The notes under the pieces are model-generated. The model had not been told where the DNA came from. It saw nothing but the letters and a program-made list of their open reading frames with translations, and made no database searches. Shown piece after piece: positions 1-9,049 of a stretch of 33,025 nucleotides of DNA (position 1 is its first letter; the number at the start of each line of letters is the position of its first letter). Source of the DNA: a virus; IMG/VR virus record IMGVR_UViG_3300046321_000306, positions 1 to 33,025 of that record. One strand, given 5' to 3'. Made by a program: the position numbers and the translations under genes.

Positions 1-2
1 CA

Positions 3-2159
3 TTGTTCGTGATGCGCGAGCTGAATCGCCGCATTGTCACCGCGACAGAAACAATACAGGGTAAGGTCAAACTGGCCTCCAGTTCTGACATTCAAACCAA
101 CGCTACCGGAGCCAAGGTGATCACCCCTGCCCGCCTCAAGGCTGCTCTTCTGGAGCGCTCTGCGATTGTATCTGCGACGGAAACTGTGATCGGTCTCTTG
201 CAATTCGCCACAGACGCACAAGTTGCAGCAGGGATTAACAATTCGGTCGCTATCACGCCTGCCCAGGCTGACGCTGCGATCACAAGTGGGTTGTCAGGGT
301 CTACGGTTTATACCCCAATTTCTGAGTCAGACCCCATTGCTTATTTCCTGGTGCCTTATGTTCTCACGTTTGGAGCGGCACCCATTGGAGCAGCTACTTC
401 CATTGTCTCGTTTTCCCTGAGTGTCAAGAACGACTCATCTGGGGCAACAACGACCGTGACGCTGCCGGCCAGTGGGAACACGGCAAGCTACACCCTAGCA
501 TATGGCCCTCGGAACTTCTCTCTTTCGACGTACACGCTCACCCTCACGGCGGTGGATAACCTCGGGAATGTTTCCGCACCACTCGTGAAGACAATTCCGA
601 CAGATACGGTGACTACGGCAACGCCTATCGTACAGTCGCCTACCAACAATCAGTCGAACGTTGGTCTGACCCCCATTCTCAGTGTCTCCGGGTTTGATGC
701 ACGCAATCGCGCCAACGCGTCGATGAGTGACAAAAAACACATTCAGACACAATGGATCATCGAAGAAACTGTCAATGGTGCTGTTGTTGAAGTTGTGAAT
801 AGTGGATTTGATGTTGCTAACCTGACTTCGTATGCTGTTCCATTGGGCGCACTTAAGTACGGCCATACTTACACGCTTAAGGTCAGATTCTTTGACGAGA
901 AATATGGTTGGGGCGCTATATCGTCCCCTGTTGTTTTTGTTACGGCAGCGTATGGTAGCATTCGATTCATTCAAAAGCTCTGGAATGAAAGAACAGTAGG
1001 TCAGAGGCATCCTGCAGGCGCATTGTCCGCTGATGGGAAAAGAATCGCAGTCGGGACGTTTTCGGCCAGCGGCCTGCCCTCTTACGGGTTTGTGGATATC
1101 TACGATTATGAAAATGGATCGTTTGTTCTGAAATATACCATTCAAAACACCGACCCAGTCATTGCAGGCTACACTGGTGTTGGTAGTGGCGCAGGCTATG
1201 GCACTGGAGTGGCGTTAAGTGCGAATGGCCTCAGGTTGTTCGTGGCGTGCTCGGTCAAATACAATTCTACCACCGATAAGAGTAAAATTTTCATCTACGA
1301 TTTCGACGGTACGAATTGGGTTTTACGCAACAGCATCCGGTGCTCGACCGTTGGAGATACTTACGGCAGGCGGATCAAGTGTTCTGCTGATGGTTTGGCT
1401 TTCGCAGTGTTGCGGTACGACAACGTTACGGTGAGTGTCTATACCGATATTTACACCTACAATGAAACAACGTTAACTTGGGGTATCAAAACAACAAGTA
1501 CCGTAGTCACTGGTGGGAACAATTCAACAGCCCTGGAAATGAGTGCCGATGGCTTGACTTGTGTTGTTGGTAATTTTCAAACTGATAACGGAGCAACTCT
1601 ATCGACAGGGGCTGTCTACATTTATACGCGTCCAAGCGGAAGTTATACATGGACGCTGACGACAACCTTAAAGCCAACAAACGCAACGTCTGGGAGTTAC
1701 GGTTTTGGGTTCGGACTTAGTCGTGATGGTGCCACCTTAGTAGTGGGCGGGTCGAGCGGAGCCCTGACTCTTTACAAGAAAATCAATAATGTTTGGGCAT
1801 TAAAGTACCATAAACAATTCACATTAACAGATATTCCTACAGGAGTGGCTCTTATGGGGTGGTCTGTTGCTTTAGATGAGACGGGTTTTAGAGGACTGAT
1901 GTCATCTATTGGGGCGAGCACTGGTTCTGGCCCATACTTCGGATCTGTTGTTGGGTTCGTTATTGAAAATGACAAAATTGTAATAACCGATAGTGCATTA
2001 GCGAATGATTTCCAAGAACCAGACATCAGCGTGTCTTGGGCTTGTTTCCACAGCTTAACAATGTCGGCCAACGGCAGTGTCGTGATTTCTCAGAACTCTA
2101 CGGGTCGAGTGAACGACTATGTCTCAAAGATGCCGAGTTTCTTCGTGTTTGGTGCTTAA
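3..2159 (+). CDS. Tail fibre protein with fibre repeats and FG-GAP/propeller C-terminus (5' end outside window)
   Basis: The frame is open from the left edge, so the N-terminus is probably missing; about 718 residues are visible. Two phage tail-fibre type repeats lie at the start, each reading ATET-x2-G followed by an ITPA motif (about residues 13-50 and 57-93). Residues about 105-315 look like Ig/FN3-type beta modules rich in Thr, Ser and Val. From about residue 320 there are at least five repeats of the form SADG-x-x-hydrophobic-AVG, often followed by an aromatic strand such as VYIYTR, which matches FG-GAP_2 style beta-propeller blades. This domain order suggests a distal fibre with a receptor-binding propeller. 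The next gene starts 10 bases after the stop, so it is probably co-transcribed and might be a fibre partner or chaperone. The role is inferred from repeats; the receptor is unknown. Confidence 0.8.
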   Translation: MFVMRELNRRIVTATETIQGKVKLASSSDIQTNATGAKVITPARLKAALLERSAIVSATETVIGLLQFATDAQVAAGINNSVAITPAQADAAITSGLSGSTVYTPISESDPIAYFLVPYVLTFGAAPIGAATSIVSFSLSVKNDSSGATTTVTLPASGNTASYTLAYGPRNFSLSTYTLTLTAVDNLGNVSAPLVKTIPTDTVTTATPIVQSPTNNQSNVGLTPILSVSGFDARNRANASMSDKKHIQTQWIIEETVNGAVVEVVNSGFDVANLTSYAVPLGALKYGHTYTLKVRFFDEKYGWGAISSPVVFVTAAYGSIRFIQKLWNERTVGQRHPAGALSADGKRIAVGTFSASGLPSYGFVDIYDYENGSFVLKYTIQNTDPVIAGYTGVGSGAGYGTGVALSANGLRLFVACSVKYNSTTDKSKIFIYDFDGTNWVLRNSIRCSTVGDTYGRRIKCSADGLAFAVLRYDNVTVSVYTDIYTYNETTLTWGIKTTSTVVTGGNNSTALEMSADGLTCVVGNFQTDNGATLSTGAVYIYTRPSGSYTWTLTTTLKPTNATSGSYGFGFGLSRDGATLVVGGSSGALTLYKKINNVWALKYHKQFTLTDIPTGVALMGWSVALDETGFRGLMSSIGASTGSGPYFGSVVGFVIENDKIVITDSALANDFQEPDISVSWACFHSLTMSANGSVVISQNSTGRVNDYVSKMPSFFVFGA

Positions 2160-2169
2160 AGGTGTTCAA

Positions 2170-2733
2170 ATGAAAGTCTACGCAAGGTGCCTCGGTACCG
2201 AAATCATCGAGTTCCCCATCACTGAGACAATGGTCAGTGTTCGAGGACTTAATAAAAACAACTTGCTTTGCGGGGAAGTGGCTGATAAACCACCTGTTGA
2301 GCTTGGTTCTCAAGCTCGAATGGAAGCACGCATCTCCAATGGAGGGCTTCTTGTCGAGTGGAAACTCTACGAAAGGAACCTGACAGACATCATTGATGCG
2401 TGCTGCTTCATTGATCCGCAAACCGATGAGCGAGTTGGGTTCAGCAAGAAGGACCAACTCATCATCGGAGCACTCTGCCGAAAGAACCTCCGTCGAATTC
2501 TTGATGTGTACTCCGAAAAGAAAGGGTACAAGAACTATCGGCGAGTGGAAGCTTTCGTGCATTCGGAAGTCCCGGAATACCGCGGCTTCGCTGCTGAACT
2601 TCAAAAGGTCTACTGGGAAAGCGTTGAGTTGTTCAACCTACTCTTGGAGCAACTCATCGAAGAAAAGATCAGCTTGGAAGCATTCTACAAAGGAATCGAA
2701 GAACGCCTGAAATTCATCAACTCTCTTGAATGA
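2170..2733 (+). CDS. Unknown protein downstream of tail fibre, possible fibre-associated factor
   Basis: A 187-residue protein beginning MKVYARCLGT. I prefer the ATG at 2170 to the in-frame start 51 bases upstream, because AAAGG lies just before it and the upstream start would overlap the end of the fibre gene. The N-terminal half is beta-rich in character. The C-terminal half (about residues 90-187) is charged and predicted helical, ending in heptad-like leucines. No signal peptide or membrane segment is visible and I recognise no family. Its place 10 bases after a tail-fibre stop makes a fibre assembly or attachment role plausible, but this rests on context alone. Its stop overlaps an alternative ATG of the next gene (ATGA). 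Confidence 0.7.
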   Translation: MKVYARCLGTEIIEFPITETMVSVRGLNKNNLLCGEVADKPPVELGSQARMEARISNGGLLVEWKLYERNLTDIIDACCFIDPQTDERVGFSKKDQLIIGALCRKNLRRILDVYSEKKGYKNYRRVEAFVHSEVPEYRGFAAELQKVYWESVELFNLLLEQLIEEKISLEAFYKGIEERLKFINSLE

Positions 2734-2741
2734 GGATCAAC

Positions 2742-3188
2742 ATGACAACCGAAGATCTCCCTACAACGTGGCGGTATAAACTCCAGCAAGAGTACCGCTG
2801 CTACAGCAAAGCGTTCGAGCACGTCTCGTTCACTCGGGAATGGTTCGCGATTCAAAATGGTCTCTTGATCATCCCGAAGGGGTATTCTTGGGATGGGTGT
2901 TCCCCGTCGTACAAGCTACCATCGTCCATTTTCAAAAATGGATACTGGTTCGGCACCCCAGAAGGCCCGCTCGGTATTGATGGGCACCCTGTGTCGTACG
3001 TCGCGTCATTGGTGCATGATGCTCTCTGTCAGTACCGCCCATCGCTGACTGGCGTGACAAAGAAGATGTCGGTGGATATCTTCAAAGAAAAACTAATCGA
3101 ACATGAGGCGCCCGACTATGTGATCAATCTTTACCCGAGGATTGTGAGCATGTTTGGTCCTCAGGGTTGGTTGGGTGACAAGAAGTAA
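2742..3188 (+). CDS. DUF1353-like phage protein
   Basis: A 148-residue protein. The ATG at 2742 is chosen because GAGG at 2732-2735 sits at good distance; an in-frame ATG at 2730 overlapping the previous stop would add four residues. Residues 45-55 read PKGYSWDGCSP and residues 91-96 read HDALCQ. This pairing of a PxGxxxDGxS segment with a later HDxL(Y/C)Q segment is typical of the DUF1353 family, found in many tailed phages near tail or lysis genes and of unproven function. The conserved His and Asp suggest a metal or catalytic site, but no activity should be assumed. It is the last plus-strand gene of this unit and is followed by a strong hairpin at 3203. Confidence 0.75.
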   Translation: MTTEDLPTTWRYKLQQEYRCYSKAFEHVSFTREWFAIQNGLLIIPKGYSWDGCSPSYKLPSSIFKNGYWFGTPEGPLGIDGHPVSYVASLVHDALCQYRPSLTGVTKKMSVDIFKEKLIEHEAPDYVINLYPRIVSMFGPQGWLGDKK

Positions 3189-3202
3189 AATTGGGAGTGA
3201 CA

Positions 3203-3235
3203 GCATAAATGGGAGGCCGGGCCTCCCATTTATGC
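3203..3235. terminator. Bidirectional terminator hairpin, CATAA-boundary family
   Basis: A perfect 16-bp stem with a one-base centre (probably opening to a small loop), GC-rich inside and ending in GCATAAAT/ATTTATGC. It sits between two convergent genes ending at 3188 and 3252, so it can serve both strands. The right flank is only moderately T-rich. The core is repeated at 26382 with one central base changed. Confidence 0.75.
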
Positions 3236-3251
3236 CTTGTGTTTCAATCGT

Positions 3252-4820
3252 TCAATTGAAACGCCCAGTCAGCGCCTTGATTTTTCCGGCGTGAGGGTTT
3301 GCAAATAAAGTCGACGTGTTGTTCTTGATCAGTACCAGGTGTTCGAACATCACATTCAGATTGCGCCGAAGCATTGCGATCTCTGTACCCGAGAAATAGA
3401 ACGACAACTTCATCTCAGTTCCTGGAGGAATCTTGAAACTCACCAACTTACGTTGGGCAGTCCCATAACCACGCGCGTTGAAATCACTGCGGAAATCAGC
3501 CAGGTGATCTGCAATTCGCCTTGTTGCCAGATCCGTCAGAGAACCGTATGTCGAATCCACCCCTTGAATCTGGTACGTGATTGTTCGAGCAACGTTGTCT
3601 GCAGCCACCCCGCTTTGCTGCTTGTTCAGTGTGTGACAGAAAACCGAGGACAGCTCACCAGCGGCACTGAACAGTTTCAGAGGGTACAGGTCAATCTGCA
3701 TTTGATCAACGTAGATCCCCGACAATGCCGCATCACGGTAGTCGTGTGCTTTGAAAATCAGATCTAAACAAGCAAGCCCAGTCGTGACTTGTTTGCTAAG
3801 AATCAGCTTTGCACTCAAGCAGATGTTGCCGGCAGGGGCCGCATCGAGCTGAGCAATGGTGAGACCTTGAATGATGTTCCCTTGCGCACCGATTGCGTAG
3901 GTGTCGCTGTCAACGACACCTACAGCTTCAGCCACTGGGAAGAACAGAGGAACTTCAGCATTGAACGGAATCGGCGATATGAACGATGTGTTCCCCGCCG
4001 CTAAGAACTGGCTTGGAGAGCTGATCAGCAGCGCCCTGGCAGTCGCTTCAGCAGTCTTCGCGCCCTGCGTGAGTTCTTCCGCCAGCCGAGAAACTCGACC
4101 GACCTCCGATTCGATCTTTGCAACTTCATCGTTGAGCTTGATGATGAAGTTCATTGCCAGGGCGGCTGAAGTCGCTGCGGTTTTCGCTTGAGCCAGCGCA
4201 CCTGACGTTGTGTTGAGTTGCCGATCATCCAGCAACTGTGTGAGTGCTTGGATGTGTGAATCGATGTACTTCAGCAGCTGATCATGTCCGATCTGATCAC
4301 CCAGCAAAAGCGTGCTGCGAACACGTTCAATCGCCTCGACCAGGTACTCAAACCCGATACCATCACCCAGTGGTTCCAAGTGAAGAACCGGATCAAAAAC
4401 TTCTGGGCGGTTGACGATGTTCGGCCATTCGATCGGCCGATCATCTTTCATCAGGTTATCCAGCAGGAGCCTGATTCCGTCGTAGGCTTTCTCATAGCCA
4501 CCACCGACTGCTTGGTAGCTGACTTGAATATTGTTGCTGATTGCTGGATTGATGATCAAAATGGTGGTGAAAACTTCCTTGCCACTCTGAGCAGACGGGA
4601 GCGACACCAGGTCAACACACCGATAATCCGCACCGCGCATCAGACGCTTATTGCCGATCGTGTCAACCACGATCAAAGAGCCTGCGTAGTACGGGCCATA
4701 CTTCGTCACGACACTGCGATACTTGCGCGTCGCAAGTACGTGTGATTCACCAGAAACCAGGTTGTCGGTGCTGCTACCGGTCAGATCCAGCGGATAACGA
4801 GAGGGGAGTAAGTTGGACAT
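3252..4820 (-). CDS. Virion/fibre protein, paralogue of the upstream gene
   Basis: 522 residues. Its first 175 or so residues resemble those of the neighbour at 4836-6875: both have a YQA(V/L)GG motif, then a W-x-x-(I/V)-N-(R/H)-P segment, a D-x-hydrophobic-H stretch, and G-x-(E)-(F/Y)-(L/V) followed by a charged helix with R-V. Residues about 185-265 are Ala- and charge-rich and look coiled-coil, which would suit a trimeric stalk. The C-terminal 250 residues are beta-rich and unlike the neighbour. A GGAG lies about 11 bases before the ATG. It is last in a four-gene minus-strand unit. The likely role is a tail fibre, spike or baseplate appendage, inferred from the shared attachment-like N-terminus and divergent tip. 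Confidence 0.7.
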   Translation of the reverse strand: MSNLLPSRYPLDLTGSSTDNLVSGESHVLATRKYRSVVTKYGPYYAGSLIVVDTIGNKRLMRGADYRCVDLVSLPSAQSGKEVFTTILIINPAISNNIQVSYQAVGGGYEKAYDGIRLLLDNLMKDDRPIEWPNIVNRPEVFDPVLHLEPLGDGIGFEYLVEAIERVRSTLLLGDQIGHDQLLKYIDSHIQALTQLLDDRQLNTTSGALAQAKTAATSAALAMNFIIKLNDEVAKIESEVGRVSRLAEELTQGAKTAEATARALLISSPSQFLAAGNTSFISPIPFNAEVPLFFPVAEAVGVVDSDTYAIGAQGNIIQGLTIAQLDAAPAGNICLSAKLILSKQVTTGLACLDLIFKAHDYRDAALSGIYVDQMQIDLYPLKLFSAAGELSSVFCHTLNKQQSGVAADNVARTITYQIQGVDSTYGSLTDLATRRIADHLADFRSDFNARGYGTAQRKLVSFKIPPGTEMKLSFYFSGTEIAMLRRNLNVMFEHLVLIKNNTSTLFANPHAGKIKALTGRFN

Positions 4821-4835
4821 GTTTGTAATGCTCCA

Positions 4836-6875
4836 TTAATTCGCAAGCGCACGAAAATCGCGCACCAATGTTACTAGGTTCAAGCCAAAATACCTAGGAT
4901 TACCAGGCTGGCGAGAGTCAACCAATTCAAGCAGGCAGGCATCTGCTGGCGCTGAGAAGACAAACTGGATGTTGTTTTTGTAGCATCCAGTGGCTGGAAG
5001 TGAAACAGAAGTCGATTGCGTGACCCCATTGATTTTGAGTTTCAAATCCGGCATGTTCTTGTTGTCATAAATCAGGTCGCAGGTTAACACGTACGTCACA
5101 CCAGCATCCAAATCGCACATCTGTTTCCAGAACCCAAGCCCGCCATCAGAGCAGACTTGCAGAATTCTGTTGTATTCAGGCATCGCAGAATAAACCGCGT
5201 CAAAGCCTTCAAAATCCAAAAGAGCAGAGGGGCCAGTGCTGAGGTACTTCAGGCCCTCCTTGACGCTAAGAAGGGCCTTGCCGGGGGTGTTTGTGTATGG
5301 GTAGAAGACACAGTCGCTCTCGAAGTCACAAAGACCAGAGGTGAAGTCCCCATTTGCCACCAAAGTGAACCCAGCGCCGTAATTTAACTGGAGGTATTTG
5401 CTGATGGCGTCGATTTCATAATTGGATAACCTTCGATTCACCACGATGATTTCAGCAACGCTCGCGTCCTGAGTGATCTTGTTGGAGCCGATGTATTTCA
5501 CCGTGTTCGGTGTCTGGGAGAAAACGGGCTCAGCTATGAAGCCACCTGCACCCTTGTAGCTAGAATTCGGTGAGTTTGAGACAATTCGCGACACCGGAGT
5601 ATTGTCGAGTATAGCACACGCAACGTGTACATTTCGTCCATCACCGTACTCACTGCGCGCAATTGCGCCCGTCAGTCCTTGGATGTTCTTAGAATACTCC
5701 AGCAGGGTTTTCTCAGCCAAATTCGCACGGAGGTAGAATGTCTCGTTTGAAAACAAATCAACCACAGATTGTTTCTCGGCTGTACGGGCCAAAACGTAGA
5801 TGACGGTGCTGCCGGCACCAATCTTCAAATCGACGCCGTGTGTTTGCGTCAATCTTGAAAACCCAGAGAACACCCCCGTATTCTTATTCAGATGAGGATT
5901 CTTGCGAATCGTGACATCTAAGCCAGAAAAAATCCGACCCTTTGCTTTATCACGCACCACCAAACCAGCATTCGAATTGGTGATTGTCGAGGCGTCTGTA
6001 AAATCCACCCAGAAGTCTACCCCAGGCAGTTTCAGCGGAAGTGGGAACTTTGTCTGATTGAAAGCGTACTGTTTTTCACAGAGATCTGCCAAGATCATAG
6101 AGGGCAGGGCATTCGCTGCGCGCCTCTCGAAATCCAACCATCCCGTCAATGCACGACCAGTGAGGTCAGTGAGTCTTGCTAAATCGTTTTTCGTATCGAT
6201 CAGAACTTCATGTGTCGCCAGCAGTTTGGTGTCGCTGTCGTCGATCAGAAGAGAAATGGCATCCAGCTTATCGTTGATACCATCTGCTTGCCGGGTGAAG
6301 AATGCGCCCTCAGCTTCTGCAAGGTTGACTTGCAGCAGTCTTTGCTCAGAAACAGTGTCACGATTTCCGATGACATCCTTCACACGAATCAAACTGTCGC
6401 GAACGAATTCCAACCCGTAGATATCCCTCGCATCATGCAAGTGATCTGCAGGTTTGAACTCTTTCGGATGGTTCACAGTCGCCCAATTGACAGACAACAA
6501 GCTGTCCACGTCTTGCATGATTTGTGCAAGTTTTTTGACGTTGATGTGTTTATCCCCACCCAGCGCTTGATAATCCAGACGCACCTCGCCTGTTACAGCG
6601 GCATCGGTGATCAACACGCCACAGTGAATAGGCTTGCCCAATTTGGCGGATGTTTTTACAAGCATCTCGATAGCGGAGTATTGTTGCTTGGTCAGCAAAA
6701 CTTCTGCACCAGAGACGACTTGATACACTTTCAAAGTGTCACTGAAAAAGCAACCCCACTCGGGGAAGATGATCCGGACTTTTTCTCCTGACAACCCGTG
6801 CAGTTCGCTCGTAATTTTGTTTGCAGCTAACACCCCACGCGGGTCGTGCGCCAGTGTAAATTCAGGAATATTCAT
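4836..6875 (-). CDS. Virion/fibre protein with lectin-like C-terminal region
   Basis: 679 residues. The N-terminal 175 residues match the next gene in the unit (YQALGG and H-P-K-E-F motifs). The middle (about 185-275) is helical and charged. From about residue 280 there is a beta-rich region starting VDFWVDFTDAST, resembling LamG/concanavalin-type lectin folds often found in phage adhesins, with an end pattern N-R-R-L-S-x-x-E-I-x-x-I-x-x-Y-L. The last 170 residues begin NGDFTSG and look like a second carbohydrate-binding beta-sandwich of the galactose-binding type. Together this suggests a glycan-recognising tail fibre. Fold assignments come from sequence pattern only. The stop lies 15 bases before the next gene's ATG. 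The ribosome site is weak (GGATC). Confidence 0.7.
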   Translation of the reverse strand: MNIPEFTLAHDPRGVLAANKITSELHGLSGEKVRIIFPEWGCFFSDTLKVYQVVSGAEVLLTKQQYSAIEMLVKTSAKLGKPIHCGVLITDAAVTGEVRLDYQALGGDKHINVKKLAQIMQDVDSLLSVNWATVNHPKEFKPADHLHDARDIYGLEFVRDSLIRVKDVIGNRDTVSEQRLLQVNLAEAEGAFFTRQADGINDKLDAISLLIDDSDTKLLATHEVLIDTKNDLARLTDLTGRALTGWLDFERRAANALPSMILADLCEKQYAFNQTKFPLPLKLPGVDFWVDFTDASTITNSNAGLVVRDKAKGRIFSGLDVTIRKNPHLNKNTGVFSGFSRLTQTHGVDLKIGAGSTVIYVLARTAEKQSVVDLFSNETFYLRANLAEKTLLEYSKNIQGLTGAIARSEYGDGRNVHVACAILDNTPVSRIVSNSPNSSYKGAGGFIAEPVFSQTPNTVKYIGSNKITQDASVAEIIVVNRRLSNYEIDAISKYLQLNYGAGFTLVANGDFTSGLCDFESDCVFYPYTNTPGKALLSVKEGLKYLSTGPSALLDFEGFDAVYSAMPEYNRILQVCSDGGLGFWKQMCDLDAGVTYVLTCDLIYDNKNMPDLKLKINGVTQSTSVSLPATGCYKNNIQFVFSAPADACLLELVDSRQPGNPRYFGLNLVTLVRDFRALAN

Positions 6876-6919
6876 GATGAAGATGATCCAAAAAGTCGAT
6901 GATTCAAAGAATGATCAGG

Positions 6920-6955
6920 CATAATGCGCTGGGAAATCTACCCCAGCGCATTATG
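6920..6955 (-). terminator. Hairpin between two minus-strand virion genes, CATAA-boundary family
   Basis: A perfect 14-bp stem (6920-6933 with 6942-6955) with an 8-base loop, beginning CATAATG and ending CATTATG. It lies in the 88-base gap between co-directional minus genes. In the direction of those genes the sequence after the stem is not T-rich, so it may attenuate, protect a 3' end, or act with a factor rather than be a simple intrinsic terminator. Confidence 0.55.
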
Positions 6956-6963
6956 TTTTATGA

Positions 6964-7581
6964 TCAAGTGATCAGTTTTGTTTTGATGTAGTTTTCCAGT
7001 ATCTCAAGTCGTGCTTTGAGATCGTGGTTCTCTTTCTCCAGCTTCCCGACTCTCAGGATCGGATTGTCGTTGCGATCAATCGTGTCTCTCCGATGGGTCG
7101 TGATCGCGTGATGCATTTCGTGAGAGAGCATCACACTGGGACCATAAACCACTTCCTTGACATCGCTGCCAACGCCGAAACGGGCCGTCACCAAGTCACT
7201 GATCTCTTGCTTGATCAACTCCAGCTCAGTGGACTCAGGAATCGCCTGCAGTGCGCAGCAAAGCATCATCATCGTGTACGCCACACCGTTCGAGTCAGGG
7301 ATCTTCTCAATGAACGAGTTGGGGATCTGGATGATGTCACCATCGCTGGATTGCAGCGTGATGACTTTCACGTCATTTTCTAAGTCTCGGCGGAACTGCA
7401 GTGATGAGATTCCGTACGGAGCATAAACAGTGTCGTACGGCAACTCCCCTTGACTCTCCATACCCGCTAAGCTTTTGACTGCTAAGCAGGTGTAGCGAAT
7501 ATTGTCCGGAACGTGCGCGTTGTAGGGCGCCAGCGTAACGAACGTCCCAATCAAACCCACTTCGGGATAGATTCCAATCAT
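6964..7581 (-). CDS. Unknown protein of the virion operon, C-terminal coiled coil
   Basis: 205 residues. Residues 1-130 are mixed alpha/beta without a motif I recognise. Residues about 150-165 read LSHEMHHAITTHRRD, a His-rich helix which resembles an HExxH-like zinc motif but has S-H-E-M-H-H order (H-E-M-H-H fits HExxH literally). Residues about 175-200 are a charged heptad coiled coil. A GAGG lies 8 bases before the ATG at 7581, and the upstream gene's stop is only 13 bases away, so the two are translated together. The literal HEMHH could be a metal-binding site, but I see none of the other features of a metallopeptidase, so no enzyme name is given. A small structural or assembly role is the contextual guess. 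Confidence 0.65.
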   Translation of the reverse strand: MIGIYPEVGLIGTFVTLAPYNAHVPDNIRYTCLAVKSLAGMESQGELPYDTVYAPYGISSLQFRRDLENDVKVITLQSSDGDIIQIPNSFIEKIPDSNGVAYTMMMLCCALQAIPESTELELIKQEISDLVTARFGVGSDVKEVVYGPSVMLSHEMHHAITTHRRDTIDRNDNPILRVGKLEKENHDLKARLEILENYIKTKLIT

Positions 7582-7594
7582 GTCATCACCTCAA

Positions 7595-8911
7595 TCAGTT
7601 CGTCGGAGCGGTGGCCTTGGTTGCTACCAAGAACCGGATGTTGGCATACGTGACGCTGATGTAGGTGACGTTCGACCGAACAGCGCGGCGATAGCTGGTC
7701 GGCAAATCACTGTAAGCTGTCAGGGTCTCGGCAAAGTAGATCATCTCAGCCAGCTTCTCCAAGAAACCCTTGGTGAGGGGCTCCATGCGGTTGAAGTCAG
7801 CACTTGTTGAAGACACCGAGATCATGTCCGGGAAGAAGTCTGTGATCTTGTACTTGTTCTCACGGTTATCCGCCCCACCGATGCTCAAGAGTTGAATGCT
7901 CTTGTAAGGGTGCGCCACGATTTGCAAATTCGTGTCGATGAAACCAGCCGTCAGTTCTTGATGCACTTGCTTGGCGTAGGCCAGCTCAGCCAGTGGGCTG
8001 GTTGCCGGGGAGTAAATCCCGCTCACCAATGAGGCTTCATTGATGGCATAATTGTGCCACTTGGGAACAAACAAAAACTCAGTGGACTTGAAGATATCTG
8101 GGAAGATCTTCTTCCAGTCAGCCAGCGGCTTCTTTGACAAGCTCGTGATGTAGTCGATCAGTGCTTGTTTGATTGCATCGGGATTATTCCCCTGAGGACC
8201 ATAAATAAGGAAGGACCAATTCGTTTTGGTCATCACACTCGGATTGAGTGGATTGACGTAGTTGAAGGTCTCTGCCGTGAGGAGTGTCTCAGGGTAGCCA
8301 TCCTTGGCCGCTTGGATGGCATTCAGTGTCTCTGGGTAGGTTACCGTACCCAGGGTCGTCACCACGTCGGTGTAGGTCTGGAAAAACCCATCGATGTCTT
8401 TGAGTGGTGGCACCACGACGATCTGGTATTGATCATAGAGCTTGCGAAAGATTTCATCACTGAAATAGATTGTGGTATAATTGTCCTCAGCAAGTCCAGT
8501 CGTTTTCCACGAAATGAATGTCGGGTACGGCTTGTTCTGGCCCGACAAAACGATTGCACCGCAGTCGAAGTTCAAGGCTGTCGCTTGGAACTCACCTTGG
8601 ACAGCCAGCAAAAAGTCAGCTTTGTTTTCTTGGGTGGTGACGGCTTCTTGACGGGTGTAGATCCACTCCACCACCCGTTTGATTGCGGTCAAAATCGCAG
8701 CAGGTGGTGTGACACTTGTAGCGTCATTTCCTGACGAATTTGCAGACGAGAAGAACTCGTAAATTTGAACGTTGGGCTTTGCAGTCGTGTGAATTTTCAC
8801 ATCACGTGCAAAAGAAGCTGAGTAAGCACTCAGCTCACCAATGATACTGGTCACCCCAGAATCATTACTCACCAAGGGGGTAATCCCTGCAAATCCTTTG
8901 AATTGGTACAT
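7595..8911 (-). CDS. Probable virion structural protein, unknown family
   Basis: 438 residues with no signal peptide or membrane segment. The composition is that of a soluble beta/alpha structural protein, with many aromatic residues and short proline-containing turns. The N-terminus (MYQFKGFAGITPLVSND) is followed by alternating hydrophobic strands. GAGGA lies about 8 bases before the ATG. It is the first gene of the minus-strand unit that ends with the fibre-like pair, and it faces the 9050 gene across a 138-base divergent gap. Baseplate or tail association is suggested by this setting only. I do not recognise the family. Confidence 0.65.
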   Translation of the reverse strand: MYQFKGFAGITPLVSNDSGVTSIIGELSAYSASFARDVKIHTTAKPNVQIYEFFSSANSSGNDATSVTPPAAILTAIKRVVEWIYTRQEAVTTQENKADFLLAVQGEFQATALNFDCGAIVLSGQNKPYPTFISWKTTGLAEDNYTTIYFSDEIFRKLYDQYQIVVVPPLKDIDGFFQTYTDVVTTLGTVTYPETLNAIQAAKDGYPETLLTAETFNYVNPLNPSVMTKTNWSFLIYGPQGNNPDAIKQALIDYITSLSKKPLADWKKIFPDIFKSTEFLFVPKWHNYAINEASLVSGIYSPATSPLAELAYAKQVHQELTAGFIDTNLQIVAHPYKSIQLLSIGGADNRENKYKITDFFPDMISVSSTSADFNRMEPLTKGFLEKLAEMIYFAETLTAYSDLPTSYRRAVRSNVTYISVTYANIRFLVATKATAPTN

Positions 8912-9049
8912 TTGTGTATCCTCTGCGCGTGCTTAAAAAACGTGTATCTTTTCTAGAGAGGCATTTATGCTGTATGCGCTCCCTAGTCCTTCGGTTTAAT
9001 CATACCATTTTCAGCCCTATGGTTGAATGCTTTTGGAGGTCTAAGCGCA
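8912..9049. promoter_or_regulatory. Divergent intergenic region with probable promoters
   Basis: This 138-base gap lies between outward-facing genes, so it should carry promoters for both. It holds two copies of GTGTATC at 8914 and 8942 (28 bases apart), and GGAGGT at 9035-9040 serving the gene at 9050. I cannot identify convincing -35/-10 pairs. Confidence 0.4.

Noticed and set aside
495-1145. 216-residue open frame on the minus strand inside the tail-fibre gene
   Set aside because: It lies wholly within a well-supported plus-strand fibre gene, has an Arg/Cys-rich composition typical of a shadow frame, and has no ribosome site.
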